Source: Teichococcus wenyumeiae (GTDB lineage: Bacteria; Pseudomonadota; Alphaproteobacteria; Acetobacterales; Acetobacteraceae). From it: a DNA stretch of 64,000 nucleotides. Positions 8,129 through 17,201 of the stretch are shown here, piece after piece. The notes beneath the pieces are model-generated. The model saw only the letters and a program-made list of their open reading frames with translations, was not told the DNA's origin and searched no databases. Position 1 is the first letter of the stretch, and every line of letters begins with the position of its first letter. The position numbers and the translations under genes are program-made. The stretch is from contig NZ_RFLX01000014.1 of NCBI RefSeq assembly GCF_003696345.1, positions 84,089 through 148,088 of the forward strand. The letters run 5' to 3'.

Positions 8129-9046
8129 ATGGCAGAGGCCTACAAGGGCGTCTTTCCGGTGGTGCCGACCATCTTCGACGAACGCGGCGGCCTGGACCTC
8201 GCGGGCCAGCGCCGCTGCGTCGACTTCATGATCGACGCTGGCTCGCACGGGCTCTGCATCCTGGCGAATTTCTCCGAGCAGTTCGTGCTTTCGGACCATG
8301 AGCGCGAAGTGCTGCAGGATACCATCCTGGCGCATGTGGCGGGCCGGGTGCCGGTGATCGTCACCACCACGCATTTCTCCTCCCGCCTCTGCGCCGAGCG
8401 CTCACGCCGCGCGCAGGATGCCGGCGCCGCCATGGTGATGGTGATGCCGCCCTATCACGGCGCCACCATCCGCGTGCCGGAGCCCGCGATCTTCGATTTC
8501 TACAGCCTGGTCTCGGATGCCATCGACATCCCCATCATGGTGCAGGACGCGCCGGTGGCGGGCACGCCGCTGTCCGCGGCCTTCCTGGCCCGCATGGCGC
8601 GGGAGATCAAGAACCTCTCCTATTTCAAGATCGAGGTGCCCTTCGCCGCTAACAAGCTGCGGGACATGATCGCGCTGGGCGGCGAGGCCATTGTCGGCCC
8701 CTGGGATGGCGAGGAAGCCATTACCCTGATGGCGGACCTTGAGGCTGGCGCCACCGGCTCCATGACCGGCGGCGGCTATCCGGACGGCATCCGGCAGATC
8801 ACCGATGCCTGGTTCGCCGGGGACAAGGAAGGCGCCGCCGAGGCCTATGGCCGCTGGCTGCCGCTGATCAATTACGAGAACCGGCAAGGCGGGCTGCTGG
8901 CCGCCAAGGCGCTGATGAAGGAGGGCGGCGTCATCGCCTGCGAGGCCGGGCGCCATCCGATCCCCGCCCTGTCCCCCGCCACCCGCGCCGGGCTGATGAC
9001 GGTGGCGCGGCGGCTGGACCCGCTGGTCCTGCGCTGGGGCCGTTGA
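8129..9046 (+). CDS. DapA-like aldolase/lyase with non-canonical active site
   Basis: This 305-residue TIM-barrel protein belongs to the dihydrodipicolinate synthase/N-acetylneuraminate lyase superfamily. The Schiff-base lysine is present at K167 (in SYFKIEVP). The usual Thr-Thr motif is replaced by ANFSEQ (about 46-51), and the catalytic tyrosine of the LYNVP-type motif is Gln139 (in IMVQDAP). It is therefore unlikely to be a true DapA and more likely acts on a pyruvate-type adduct in the catabolic operon; this is inference. It follows DUF4387 by 75 bases and has a purine-rich AAGGGAG site upstream of the ATG. Confidence 0.85.
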   Translation: MAEAYKGVFPVVPTIFDERGGLDLAGQRRCVDFMIDAGSHGLCILANFSEQFVLSDHEREVLQDTILAHVAGRVPVIVTTTHFSSRLCAERSRRAQDAGAAMVMVMPPYHGATIRVPEPAIFDFYSLVSDAIDIPIMVQDAPVAGTPLSAAFLARMAREIKNLSYFKIEVPFAANKLRDMIALGGEAIVGPWDGEEAITLMADLEAGATGSMTGGGYPDGIRQITDAWFAGDKEGAAEAYGRWLPLINYENRQGGLLAAKALMKEGGVIACEAGRHPIPALSPATRAGLMTVARRLDPLVLRWGR

Positions 9047-9126
9047 CAGCCCGCACGGGCCACTGACGCAACATCCACGCCGCCGCACGGTTTACCGGCC
9101 AGTGCAAGCGGAGAGGAGGTTGCGGC

Positions 9127-9942
9127 ATGAAGCGTCTGCAAGGTGGCCTGGGCCGGCGGGCCCTGGGGAGAGGCCTGGCTGCCACGGCGGCCGGCGCGAT
9201 GGCGGCCTGTGCCTGCGGCCGGGCCCAGGCGCAGCCGGCCTCCCCGCATTCCGGCGGGCCGGCGGCGGCGGGCGATCCTCCCTCCGCGCGTAGCCGGGCG
9301 CTGGGCGCCGGGGCGGCGCTGCTGCAGAGCAAGGCGCCGCTGAACGCGATGGACCTTTATCTCAACGGCTTCCATTTCTATGCCGATGACATGGGCCGGC
9401 AGGTCGAGGCGCATCACTTCTGCACCCACCTGACCGAGGACTTCCACCAGTGCACGATCTTCGACAGCAACGAGGCCAATGCCCGGCTGATCGGCATCGA
9501 ATACATCATCTCCGAGCGGCTGTTCCTGACATTGCCGGAGGATGAGAAGCGGCTCTGGCACAGCCACCACTACGAAACCACTTCCGGCGAGCTGGTGATG
9601 CCCGGCATCCCCGAGGCGGTGGAGACGGTGGCGATGCGGCAGCTCGCCGGCACCTATGGCAAGACCTGGCACACCTGGCAGGTGGACCGTGGCGACACGC
9701 TGCCGCTGGGTATCCCACAGTTGATGATGGGCTTCACGGCGGATGGCCAGCTGGAGCAGCGGCTGGCCGATGAGCGGGACCGGCGGCTGGGCACGTCCAT
9801 CGCGGAAAGCCGCAAGGCGCGGGCCGACATCCCGGTGCCCCAGCCTGCCCCTGGCGCCAATTCCTGGCAGAGCGGCCAGTCGCCGCAGCTCACCCTCCAG
9901 ACCGTGCCGTTGCGCAACAGGCGCCCCGGCGGCACGCCTTGA
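9127..9942 (+). CDS. DUF1264 (oil-body-associated-like) exported protein
   Basis: This 271-residue protein has an N-terminal export signal (two Arg-rich turns, then a hydrophobic Ala-rich stretch ending near RAQAQ, residues 33-37). The DUF1264 domain follows from about residue 70: LNGFHFYADDMGRQVEAHHFC, DFHQCTIFDSN, ARLIGIEYIISE and LWHSHHYET. The family was first seen in plant oil-body proteins and also occurs in bacteria; its function is unknown. The last 40 residues are Pro/Gln-rich and not conserved. It stands alone, 81 bases after the catabolic operon. Confidence 0.8.
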   Translation: MKRLQGGLGRRALGRGLAATAAGAMAACACGRAQAQPASPHSGGPAAAGDPPSARSRALGAGAALLQSKAPLNAMDLYLNGFHFYADDMGRQVEAHHFCTHLTEDFHQCTIFDSNEANARLIGIEYIISERLFLTLPEDEKRLWHSHHYETTSGELVMPGIPEAVETVAMRQLAGTYGKTWHTWQVDRGDTLPLGIPQLMMGFTADGQLEQRLADERDRRLGTSIAESRKARADIPVPQPAPGANSWQSGQSPQLTLQTVPLRNRRPGGTP

Positions 9943-10011
9943 CACCGCCGAAAAGCGGGGGACAGGCTGCACCATGGATCATCCGCTCTCCTTTGATGCT
10001 CTGCGGCTGCC

Positions 10012-11226
10012 TTGAGCACGAGCGAGATCGACCGGCTCCGGCAACGCGAGCGGTTCCTGGAAGCGGAGGTGGCGCAGCTGCGGCGCCAATTGGCCGGGCG
10101 TCCGGGTCCGGCCGCTGACGCACCCCTCCCCGAGGCTGCCATCCTGGGCAATGTGCTGGATGTCGCCATCATCGCGTCCGACCTCGAAGGCCGGGTGACG
10201 GAATGGAGCACGGGGGCGGAGCACCTCTTCGGCTGGACGGCCGCCGAGATGCTGGGCCAGCCGCTGGAGCGCCTTTTCACGCCCGAGGATCGCGCCGCCA
10301 ACCGCATCCCGGCGGAGAGGCGGCAGGCCCTGCGGGAAGGCCGCGCCATCGCACAGGGCTGGCAGTTGCGCCGCGACGGCAGCCGGCTCTGGGCTTCCAG
10401 CGAACTGATGCCCTTGCAGCAGGCGGACGGCACCGCCTCGGGTTTCCTGCGGCTGTTGCGGGACCGCTCGGAAGAGCGGACGGCGAGCCGCCGGCTGGCC
10501 GAGAGCGAGGCCCGCTACCGCACCCTCTTCGAGGCGATCGACGCCGGCTTCTGCATCATCGAGATGCGCTTCGATGCGCGGCAGGTGCCGGTGGACTATC
10601 GCTTCATCGAGGTCAACCCGGCCTTCGAGCGCCAGACCGGCCTGGTGGATGCCGCCGGCCGCTGGATGCGCGACATGGCGCCGGAGCATGAGCAGCACTG
10701 GTACGACATCTACGGCCGCGTGGCGCTGACCGGGGAGCCGGCGCGCTTTGAGAACGCGGCAGCCTCCCTGGGCCGCTGGTACGAGGTCCACGCCTTCCGC
10801 GTCGGTGAGCCGGAGGAACCGCGCGTCGCGGTGCTGTTCAACGATATCTCGGACCGCCGGCGGGCCGAGCTGGCCTTGCAGAAGAGCGAGGCGCATTGGC
10901 GCGGGCTGTTCGGGCAGCTTCGCGAGGGCTTCGTGATCGGCGAGGTGGTCCGCGACGCCTTCGGCCGCGTCACCGACTGGCGCTACCTGGACGTGAACCC
11001 GGCCTGGGACGACCTGACCGGCCTGCCGCGTGAGCAGGCCGTCGGCCAGACGGTGCGGGAACTGATCCCCGGCATCGAGGACGAATGGGTGGACGATTTC
11101 GCCCGTGTGGTCGAGACAGGGGAATCCGCCACCTTCACCCGCCAGGTGCGGCAGTTCGGCCGCTGGTATGAGGGCCGCGCGCATCGCCTGGAGGGCGACC
11201 GTTCGCCGTGCTCTTCCTGGAAGTGA
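10012..11226 (+). CDS. Multi-PAS sensor, N-terminal fragment of a frameshifted hybrid histidine kinase
   Basis: This frame encodes 404 residues: a short coiled coil (about 1-25), a PAS domain (about 40-150; IIASDLEGRVTEWSTGAEHLFGWT), a second PAS (about 160-285; RWYEVHAFRVGE then VAVLFNDISDRRRAEL) and a third PAS that breaks off at RWYEGRAHRLEGD. The frame then runs into 12 unrelated bases and stops. The natural continuation, [16 protein letters not shown], is present in another frame from 11202. This fragment and 11208-13715 are therefore almost certainly one gene of about 1235 codons interrupted by loss of one base near 11200. The start codon is a TTG at 10012. On its own this fragment has no kinase domain. 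Confidence 0.8.
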   Translation: MSTSEIDRLRQRERFLEAEVAQLRRQLAGRPGPAADAPLPEAAILGNVLDVAIIASDLEGRVTEWSTGAEHLFGWTAAEMLGQPLERLFTPEDRAANRIPAERRQALREGRAIAQGWQLRRDGSRLWASSELMPLQQADGTASGFLRLLRDRSEERTASRRLAESEARYRTLFEAIDAGFCIIEMRFDARQVPVDYRFIEVNPAFERQTGLVDAAGRWMRDMAPEHEQHWYDIYGRVALTGEPARFENAAASLGRWYEVHAFRVGEPEEPRVAVLFNDISDRRRAELALQKSEAHWRGLFGQLREGFVIGEVVRDAFGRVTDWRYLDVNPAWDDLTGLPREQAVGQTVRELIPGIEDEWVDDFARVVETGESATFTRQVRQFGRWYEGRAHRLEGDRSPCSSWK

Positions 11227-13715
11227 CGGAGCGCCGCCGTGCCGACGAGGACATGCGGCGGCTGGCGGCGCTGGTGGAGCAATCGGCCGATTTCATCGGC
11301 GCCTGCGGGCCGGATGGGCAGATGGTCTTCGTCAACCCCGCCGGCTGCCGCCTGGTGGGACTGGAGGAAGCGGCGGCGCGCGACAGCCGCATCACCGACT
11401 ATTTCGCGCGGGAGGAGCGCGAGACCATCGCGGGCACCGTGCTGCCCGCCGTGCAGCGCCAGGGCACCTGGCAGGGCGAGCTGCGCTTCCACGACTTCCG
11501 CAGCGGCGCGGTGCTGCCGGTGCTGTTCAATATCTTCACGCTGCGCGACCCGCAGGGCCGCCTCACCGGCTATGGCACCGTGACGTGCGACATGCGGGAG
11601 GTGCGCAAGGCGGAGCTGCGCCGCAATGCATTGCTGGAACTGGGCGACCGCCTGCGCGACCTGCGCGATGCCGGCACCATGTCCATGATCGCCGCCGAGA
11701 TCCTCGGCCGCACCCTGGGCGTCGACCGCGCCGGCTATGGCCGCTTCGCCCCGGATGGCGAAACCATGATGCTGGACCAGGACTGGGTGGCCCCGGGCAT
11801 CCGCAGCATCGCCGGGCGGCACAGCATGCGGGACTACGGCTCCTTCATCGAGGACCTGCAGCGCGGGCTGACGGTGGTGGTGCCCGATGCGCGGAAAGAC
11901 CCGCGGATGCGGGAGCGCGCGGCGCTGGTGGAAGCCCTCTCCGCCCGCGCCATCGTCAACCTGCCGCTGATGGAGGATGACCGCCTCGTCGCCTTCTTCT
12001 TCGTCAACCAGGCGCAGCCGCGCCGCTGGACGGAGGAGGAGGTCACCTTCCTGCGCAACGTGGCCGACCGCACCCTGGCCACCATCGCGCGGCGGCAGGC
12101 GGAGGATGAGCTGCGCGCTCTGGCCGGCCGCCTGGAAGAGCTGGTGGCCGAGCGGACGCGGGAGCGTGACCGGCTGTGGGAACTGAGCGAGGACCTGCTG
12201 GTGGTGGCCGATTACGAAGGCCACCTGCTGCGCGTCAGCCCCTCCTGGAGCCGCCTGCTGGGGATGGAGGAGGCGGATCTGCTCGCCATTCCCTATGCCC
12301 GACTGATGCATCCCGAGGATATCGGCCCGGTGCGGACGGCCTTGCAGGGTATGCGCCGCACCGGCCAGGCCATACGCTTCGAGAACCGGCTGCGGGATGC
12401 CCAGGGCGGCTGGCGCTGGTTCGCCTGGACACTCTCGCCGGAGCCGGGCGGGGAGCGGCTCTTCGGCGTCGGGCGAGACGTGACGGTGGAGAGGGAGCAG
12501 GCCGCGGCGCGGGAACGGCTGGAAGAGCAACTGCGCCAAAGCCAGAAGATGGAGGCGGTGGGGCAGCTCACCGGCGGCATCGCGCATGACTTCAACAACC
12601 TGCTGACCGGCATCAGCGGCAGCCTGGAACTCATCTCCACCTGCATGGCGCGGGGGCGCATACAGGAGATGGAACGCTTCATCGAGGTCGCTCAGGGCGC
12701 CGCCACGCGCGCGGCGGCGCTGACGCACCGGCTGCTGGCCTTCTCCCGCCGCCAGACGCTGGACCCGCGCCCCACAGACGCCAACCGGCTGGTGGCGGGG
12801 ATGGAGGAACTGGTGCGCCGCACGGTGGGCCCCGCCATCTCGCTGCAGGTTGTGCCGGGCGCCGGGCTCTGGCCGATCCTGATCGACCATCACCAACTGG
12901 AAAACGCGCTGCTGAACCTCTGCATCAATGCGCGCGATGCCATGCCGGAAGGCGGCCGGCTGACCATCGAGACCGCCAACCGCCCGATGGATGCGGCGGA
13001 AGCAGGGGCGCTTGACCTGCCGCCGGGGGCCTATGTCTCCGTCTGCGTCTCCGACACCGGCACGGGCATGACGCCGGAAGTGGCGGCCAAGGCCTTCGAC
13101 CCCTTCTTCACCACCAAGCCGCTGGGCCAGGGCACCGGGCTCGGCCTGTCCATGATCTATGGCTTCGCGCGGCAGTCGGGAGGGCAGGCGCGGATCTGCT
13201 CGGCGCCGGGCGAAGGCACCACCATCTGCCTCTACCTGCCCCGGCACGAAGGAGCCAGCGCGGCCGAGGGAACGGGCGAAGCGCCCCATGGCATGGCCCC
13301 GGCACGGCGGGGCGAGACGGTGCTGGTGGTGGATGACGAGCCCACCGTGCGGCTGCTGGTGGTGGAGATCCTGCAGGACCTCGGCTACGCCACCATCGAG
13401 GCGGCGGATGGCGCCAGCGGCCTGCAGGTGCTGCGCTCCGATGCGAGGATCGACCTGCTGGTGAGCGATGTGGGCCTGCCCGGCGGCATGAACGGGCGCC
13501 AAATGGTCGATGCGGCGCGGGAAGCGCGGCCGGACCTGAAGGTGCTTTTCATCACCGGCTATCATGAGGATGCGGCGCTCGGGCCCAGCCGGCTGGCACC
13601 AGGGACGCAGGTGCTGAGCAAGCCCTTCAGCATGGAAATCCTGGCGGACAGGGTGCGCGCGCTGATTGCCCATGGCGGCACGCCGGATGCTGCCCAGGGC
13701 GGCGCGCAGGGCTGA
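11208..13715 (+). CDS. Hybrid histidine kinase (PAS-GAF-PAS-HisKA-HATPase-REC), C-terminal fragment
   Basis: This frame encodes 835 residues from a GTG at 11208. The order is a PAS domain (about 20-140), a GAF domain (about 150-300), a short coiled coil, another PAS domain (about 320-430), the phospho-acceptor helix ([20 protein letters not shown], about 443-462), an ATPase domain with [17 protein letters not shown] and [11 protein letters not shown], and a receiver domain from about 700 (VLVVDDEP, phospho-Asp in [16 protein letters not shown]). It should autophosphorylate on His and pass phosphate to its own receiver. GGAGGG at 11190-11195 could allow independent initiation, but the missing base near 11200 suggests it was fused to the upstream PAS domains. 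No output regulator is adjacent. Confidence 0.85.
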   Translation: MLFLEVTERRRADEDMRRLAALVEQSADFIGACGPDGQMVFVNPAGCRLVGLEEAAARDSRITDYFAREERETIAGTVLPAVQRQGTWQGELRFHDFRSGAVLPVLFNIFTLRDPQGRLTGYGTVTCDMREVRKAELRRNALLELGDRLRDLRDAGTMSMIAAEILGRTLGVDRAGYGRFAPDGETMMLDQDWVAPGIRSIAGRHSMRDYGSFIEDLQRGLTVVVPDARKDPRMRERAALVEALSARAIVNLPLMEDDRLVAFFFVNQAQPRRWTEEEVTFLRNVADRTLATIARRQAEDELRALAGRLEELVAERTRERDRLWELSEDLLVVADYEGHLLRVSPSWSRLLGMEEADLLAIPYARLMHPEDIGPVRTALQGMRRTGQAIRFENRLRDAQGGWRWFAWTLSPEPGGERLFGVGRDVTVEREQAAARERLEEQLRQSQKMEAVGQLTGGIAHDFNNLLTGISGSLELISTCMARGRIQEMERFIEVAQGAATRAAALTHRLLAFSRRQTLDPRPTDANRLVAGMEELVRRTVGPAISLQVVPGAGLWPILIDHHQLENALLNLCINARDAMPEGGRLTIETANRPMDAAEAGALDLPPGAYVSVCVSDTGTGMTPEVAAKAFDPFFTTKPLGQGTGLGLSMIYGFARQSGGQARICSAPGEGTTICLYLPRHEGASAAEGTGEAPHGMAPARRGETVLVVDDEPTVRLLVVEILQDLGYATIEAADGASGLQVLRSDARIDLLVSDVGLPGGMNGRQMVDAAREARPDLKVLFITGYHEDAALGPSRLAPGTQVLSKPFSMEILADRVRALIAHGGTPDAAQGGAQG

Positions 13716-13774
13716 GCGGCGGCTGCCCCATTGCCCGCACCCCCCTCCCCGCGTTAAACCCCGGCCCCGCCCGC

Positions 13775-13806
13775 CTCCCGGCCCTGCCGGGAGCGCGGCC
13801 CTTTTT
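13775..13806 (+). terminator. Possible terminator after the histidine kinase
   Basis: A perfect 8-base inverted repeat CTCCCGGC/GCCGGGAG with a 3-base loop (13775-13793) is followed eight bases later by a run of five T. The gap before the T run makes this imperfect. It lies between the kinase stop and efp. Confidence 0.45.
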
Positions 13807-13844
13807 CGTTCCTTCAAGCGTCTCCAGACACAGGTGCCCCGCCC

Positions 13845-14411
13845 ATGAAGCAGCAGGCCAACCAGATGCGCCCCGGTCAGGTCATCGAGTACGAGGGCCG
13901 TCGCTGGACCGTGCTGAAGATCCAGATCATCACCCCGGGCAAGGGTGGCGCCTTCATCCAGGTCGAGATGCGCGACATCAAGACCGGCACCAAGAAGGAC
14001 GACCGCTGGCGCACCGCCGACACCGTCGAGCGCCTGATGACCGAGGACAAGGAGTTCACCTACTCCTACGCCGACGGCGAGAACCTGGTGCTGATGGACC
14101 CGGAGACCTTCGAGCAGACCGTGGTTCCCTCCGCCATCCTGGGCGACCGCCTGCCGTTCCTGGAAGAGAACATGACGGTCTCCGTCAAGCTCATCGAGGG
14201 TGACCCGGTGGCCATGGAGCTGCCGCAGAACGTGACGCTGGAGGTGGCCGAGGCCGACCCGGTGGTGAAGGGGCAGACCGCCTCCTCCTCCTACAAGCCC
14301 GCGCTGCTGTCCAACGGCGTGAAGACGCTGGTGCCGCCCTTCATCACCGCCGGTGAGAAGATCGTGGTGAAGACGGAAGACGGTTCCTACGTCGAGCGCG
14401 CCAAGGGCTGA
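13845..14411 (+). CDS. efp: Elongation factor P
   Basis: This 188-residue protein is full length for EF-P. Domain I carries the loop TPGKGGAF with Lys33 at the tip, the position that reaches the peptidyl transferase centre and is beta-lysylated by EpmA in many bacteria. The oligonucleotide-binding domains follow, with the late signature SSSYKPALLSNGVKTLVPPF. EF-P relieves ribosome stalling at polyproline, which suits a genome rich in Pro-coding GC-rich genes. The tip residue is Lys, so the arginine rhamnosylation route (EarP) does not apply. No modification enzyme is seen in the window. Confidence 0.97.
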   Translation: MKQQANQMRPGQVIEYEGRRWTVLKIQIITPGKGGAFIQVEMRDIKTGTKKDDRWRTADTVERLMTEDKEFTYSYADGENLVLMDPETFEQTVVPSAILGDRLPFLEENMTVSVKLIEGDPVAMELPQNVTLEVAEADPVVKGQTASSSYKPALLSNGVKTLVPPFITAGEKIVVKTEDGSYVERAKG

Positions 14412-14449
14412 GGCCCTTCGGGTGCCGTCCTGACGCACCCCTCCTGATC

Positions 14450-14486
14450 GCCGCGGCGGGCAACCACCCGCCGCGGCTGTTTCTTT
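14450..14486 (+). terminator. Rho-independent terminator after efp
   Basis: A perfect 11-base stem GCCGCGGCGGG/CCCGCCGCGGC encloses the 6-base loop CAACCA and is followed by TGTTTCTTTT. It lies 39 bases after the efp stop and before the suhB start, so suhB is either read through or has its own promoter. Confidence 0.85.
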
Positions 14487-14516
14487 TCTGCCGCGTCCTT
14501 CGGAGAAACCCCGCCC

Positions 14517-15374
14517 GTGGCCCAGTCCGCCCGCCTTTCCCCCGCCCTGAATGTTGTCGTCGCCGCCGTGCAGAAGGCGGGCAAGCGCCTGCTGCGCGAT
14601 TTCGGCGAGGTCGAGCAGCTGCAGGTCAGCGTGAAGGGTCCGGGCGACTTCGTCTCCCAGGCCGACCTGCGGGCCGAAGAGACCCTGCGCAACGACCTCG
14701 GCCGCGCCCGCCCCAACTTCGCCTTCCTGGGCGAGGAAGGCGGCATCACCGGCGCCGAGGACTGGGAATGGCGCTGGGTGATCGACCCGCTGGACGGCAC
14801 CACCAACTTCCTGCACGGCATCCCGCACTGGTGCATCTCCGTGGGCATCGAGAAGCGCACGGGTGAGAACACCAGCGAGATCATGGCTGGCGTGATCTAC
14901 AACCCCGCCGCCGACGAGCTGTTCTGGGCCGAGAAGGGCATGGGCTCCTTCCTGAATGACCGGCGCCTGCGCGTTTCCGGCCGCCGGGAGATGCTGCCGG
15001 CCGTCTTCGCCACCGGCATCCCCTTCGCCATGACGCAGCGCAAGGCCGAGTTCAGCGCCACCCTGGCGCGGCTGATGCCGCAGGTGGCCGGCGTGCGCCG
15101 CATGGGCGCCGCGGCGCTGGACCTCGCCTGGACCGCCGCCGGCCGCTACGACGGCTACTGGGAACTGGGCATCAAGCCCTGGGACATGGCGGCCGGGCTG
15201 ATCATCCTGAAGGAAGCCGGCGGCTACGCCACCACGCCGGACGGCGGCGACCCCTACCCGAGCGGCGACATCGTCGCCGGCAACCCGCACCTGCAGCCCA
15301 AGCTGCGGGACGTGGTGCAGGAGGGCATCGCCATGGTCGCCCGCGCCCGCGCCGAGGGCCGCCACGAAAGCTGA
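14517..15374 (+). CDS. suhB: Inositol-1-monophosphatase family protein
   Basis: The 285-residue protein has the Mg/Li-dependent phosphatase signatures: LGEEGG (metal-binding Glu), WVIDPLDGTTNFLHG (metal ligands Asp and Asp) and IKPWDMAAGLIIL (catalytic Asp). It should hydrolyse inositol-1-phosphate and similar sugar phosphates. In E. coli the homologue SuhB also acts in rRNA antitermination. The start is a GTG at 14517 after a CGGAGAAA site. Related enzymes (histidinol phosphatase, CysQ) share the fold, but the PLDGTTNF form fits SuhB best. Confidence 0.88.
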   Translation: MAQSARLSPALNVVVAAVQKAGKRLLRDFGEVEQLQVSVKGPGDFVSQADLRAEETLRNDLGRARPNFAFLGEEGGITGAEDWEWRWVIDPLDGTTNFLHGIPHWCISVGIEKRTGENTSEIMAGVIYNPAADELFWAEKGMGSFLNDRRLRVSGRREMLPAVFATGIPFAMTQRKAEFSATLARLMPQVAGVRRMGAAALDLAWTAAGRYDGYWELGIKPWDMAAGLIILKEAGGYATTPDGGDPYPSGDIVAGNPHLQPKLRDVVQEGIAMVARARAEGRHES

Positions 15375-15438
15375 GCCTTTCATCGCCGGGCGGGCGCGCA
15401 TTGAGCCTGCCCGGCGATAGGTCTAGGGTGCGGCACAT

Positions 15439-16050
15439 ATGCGTCCTTGTCGCACCCTTCCCCGCCGCCATGCCCGCCGCGCCCTGATGGCGCTGCCGCT
15501 GGCCCTTCTGCTGGCCGCGCCCGCCCTGGCGCAGGTCGGCCTGCCCACGGCCGTCATTCGCGCACAGCAGCCCGCCGCGCCCAGTGACCCGGCGCCCGCC
15601 GCGCCGCAGCCGCCGGACCTGACCCAGCCGCCGCGCCCCGCGACTCCGCCGGCGCGCCTGCCGCTGGTGGCCCTGCCCCCGAGCATGCGCAACCTGCCCG
15701 AAGGCGGCTGGCGCATCGAGGGCGCGCCCGCCACCGGCCGGCTGGACCCCGCCACCACCAATACCCTGGCCGAGATCGCCCGCCGCCTCGCCGCCGTGCC
15801 CGGCCGCGTCACGGTCGTGGCGCAGGTGGCCGGGCCGGCCGAGGATATCTCGGTGGCCCGCCGCGCCGCCCTGGCCAATGCCCAGGAAATCCGCCGCGCC
15901 CTGGAAGCCGGCGGCCTGCCGGGCACGCGCATCGACCTGCGCCCGATCGGCCGTACGGCGGCGGCGGAAGATGCGGTGGAACTGCTGCCGCCCGGCGTGC
16001 CCAGCCCCAGCCTCACCGCCCAAAGCCAACAGGCCGCCCCCCCGAAATGA
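15439..16050 (+). CDS. Secreted Pro-rich protein with OmpA-like tail
   Basis: This 203-residue protein has a Sec signal peptide (hydrophobic core LMALPLALLLAAPALA, cleaved before QVGLP at about residue 32). A Pro/Ala-rich spacer covers about residues 45-75. The last 110 residues resemble a degenerate OmpA-type peptidoglycan-binding fold: an acidic-to-aliphatic stretch, then VARRAALANAQEIRRALEAGGLPGTRI, where OmpA domains have their second helix and strand. It overlaps the MotA-like gene by ATGA and should work with it in the cell envelope. The exact role is unknown. Confidence 0.75.
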   Translation: MRPCRTLPRRHARRALMALPLALLLAAPALAQVGLPTAVIRAQQPAAPSDPAPAAPQPPDLTQPPRPATPPARLPLVALPPSMRNLPEGGWRIEGAPATGRLDPATTNTLAEIARRLAAVPGRVTVVAQVAGPAEDISVARRAALANAQEIRRALEAGGLPGTRIDLRPIGRTAAAEDAVELLPPGVPSPSLTAQSQQAAPPK

Positions 16051-17198
16051 CACGCCCCAACCGCTACCTGCTGCGGATGCTGGTCTTCCTGCTGGCCGTT
16101 CTCGTGCTGGCAGCGGTGCTCTCGGGCGAGTTGATCCACGCCTTCTCGGCCAACCCGGTGCTGAATGCCGTCATCCTGGCGGTGCTGCTGCTGGGCATCG
16201 CCTGGAACATCCGGCAGGTGGTGAGCCTGAACCCCGAGGTCGCCTGGCTGGAAGGCTTCCGCGAGCCCCGCCCTGGCGCCCCGGCCCGCCCGGCGCCGCG
16301 CCTGCTGGGCCCGATGGCCTCGATGTTCGCTACCAAGCGGGGGGACCGGCTCTCCCTTTCCGCCCCCGCGATGCGCAGCGTGCTGGATGGCATCGCCTCC
16401 CGCCTCGATGAAAGCCGGGAGCTGTCGCGCTACGTCACCGGCCTTTCCATCTTCCTGGGCCTGCTGGGCACCTTCTGGGGGCTGATCCTGACCATCGGCT
16501 CGGTCGCGGAAGTGATCTCCTCCATGTCCGTCGGCTCGGGCGACGTGAACCAGCTCTTCAACCAGCTCAAGAGCGGGCTGACCCAGCCGCTGCGGGGCAT
16601 GGGCGTGGCCTTCTCCTCCTCCATGCTAGGCCTCGCCGGCGCATTGGTGCTGGGCTTCCTGGACCTGACGGCCGGGCAGGCGCAGACCCGCTTTTACAAC
16701 GAGCTGGAGGAATGGCTGGCGGGCGTCACCCGCCTCTCCTCCGGCGTGCTGGGGGATGTTGGCGGCGAAACGGGCGGCGGCTCCGTGCCCGCCTATGTCC
16801 AGGCGCTGCTGGAACAGACCGCCGAGAACCTGGAGAACCTCCAGCGCATCATCACCCGTGGCGAGGAAGGCCGCGCAGCCTCCGCCCAGGCGCTGGTGAC
16901 GCTGACGGAGCGGCTCTCCATCCTGGCCGACCAGATGCGCGCCAGCCAGGTGCTGATGCAGCGCGTGGCCGATGGGCAATCCGCCCTGGCCCCCACCCTG
17001 ACCCGGCTGGCCGAGGTGCAGTCCCACGGCGCGCTGGACGATGCTTCCCGCGGGCATCTCCGTAACGTGGAGCTCTACCTCGCCCGGCTGCTGGAGGATG
17101 TGTCCCAGGGCCGCGCCCAGGCCACCGCCGAGATCCGGGGCGAGATCAAGATCCTGGCCCGCACCATCGCGGCGCTGGCCGACGAAGGCCCGCGCTGA
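16047..17198 (+). CDS. MotA/TolQ/ExbB-family inner-membrane protein
   Basis: This 383-residue protein has four predicted membrane segments: about 10-28, 38-57, 131-155 and 184-208. The last two form the MotA/ExbB proton-channel core (FLGLLGTFWGLILTIGSV and MGVAFSSSMLGLAGALVLGF). A cytoplasmic region follows, ending in a 150-residue helical tail. Such proteins form a pentamer around two copies of a MotB/ExbD-like partner, which is encoded four bases downstream. No flagellar or Tol-Pal genes are nearby, so this is a separate motor-like or tethering complex of unknown task. Confidence 0.85.
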   Translation: MTRPNRYLLRMLVFLLAVLVLAAVLSGELIHAFSANPVLNAVILAVLLLGIAWNIRQVVSLNPEVAWLEGFREPRPGAPARPAPRLLGPMASMFATKRGDRLSLSAPAMRSVLDGIASRLDESRELSRYVTGLSIFLGLLGTFWGLILTIGSVAEVISSMSVGSGDVNQLFNQLKSGLTQPLRGMGVAFSSSMLGLAGALVLGFLDLTAGQAQTRFYNELEEWLAGVTRLSSGVLGDVGGETGGGSVPAYVQALLEQTAENLENLQRIITRGEEGRAASAQALVTLTERLSILADQMRASQVLMQRVADGQSALAPTLTRLAEVQSHGALDDASRGHLRNVELYLARLLEDVSQGRAQATAEIRGEIKILARTIAALADEGPR

Positions 17199-17201
17199 GC
17201 C

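Noticed and set aside
10983..15401. A 1472-codon minus-strand open frame across the histidine kinase, efp and suhB
   Set aside because: It lies wholly opposite well-supported genes and encodes a His/Gln/Gly/Arg-rich product, as expected from the antisense of GC-rich codons.
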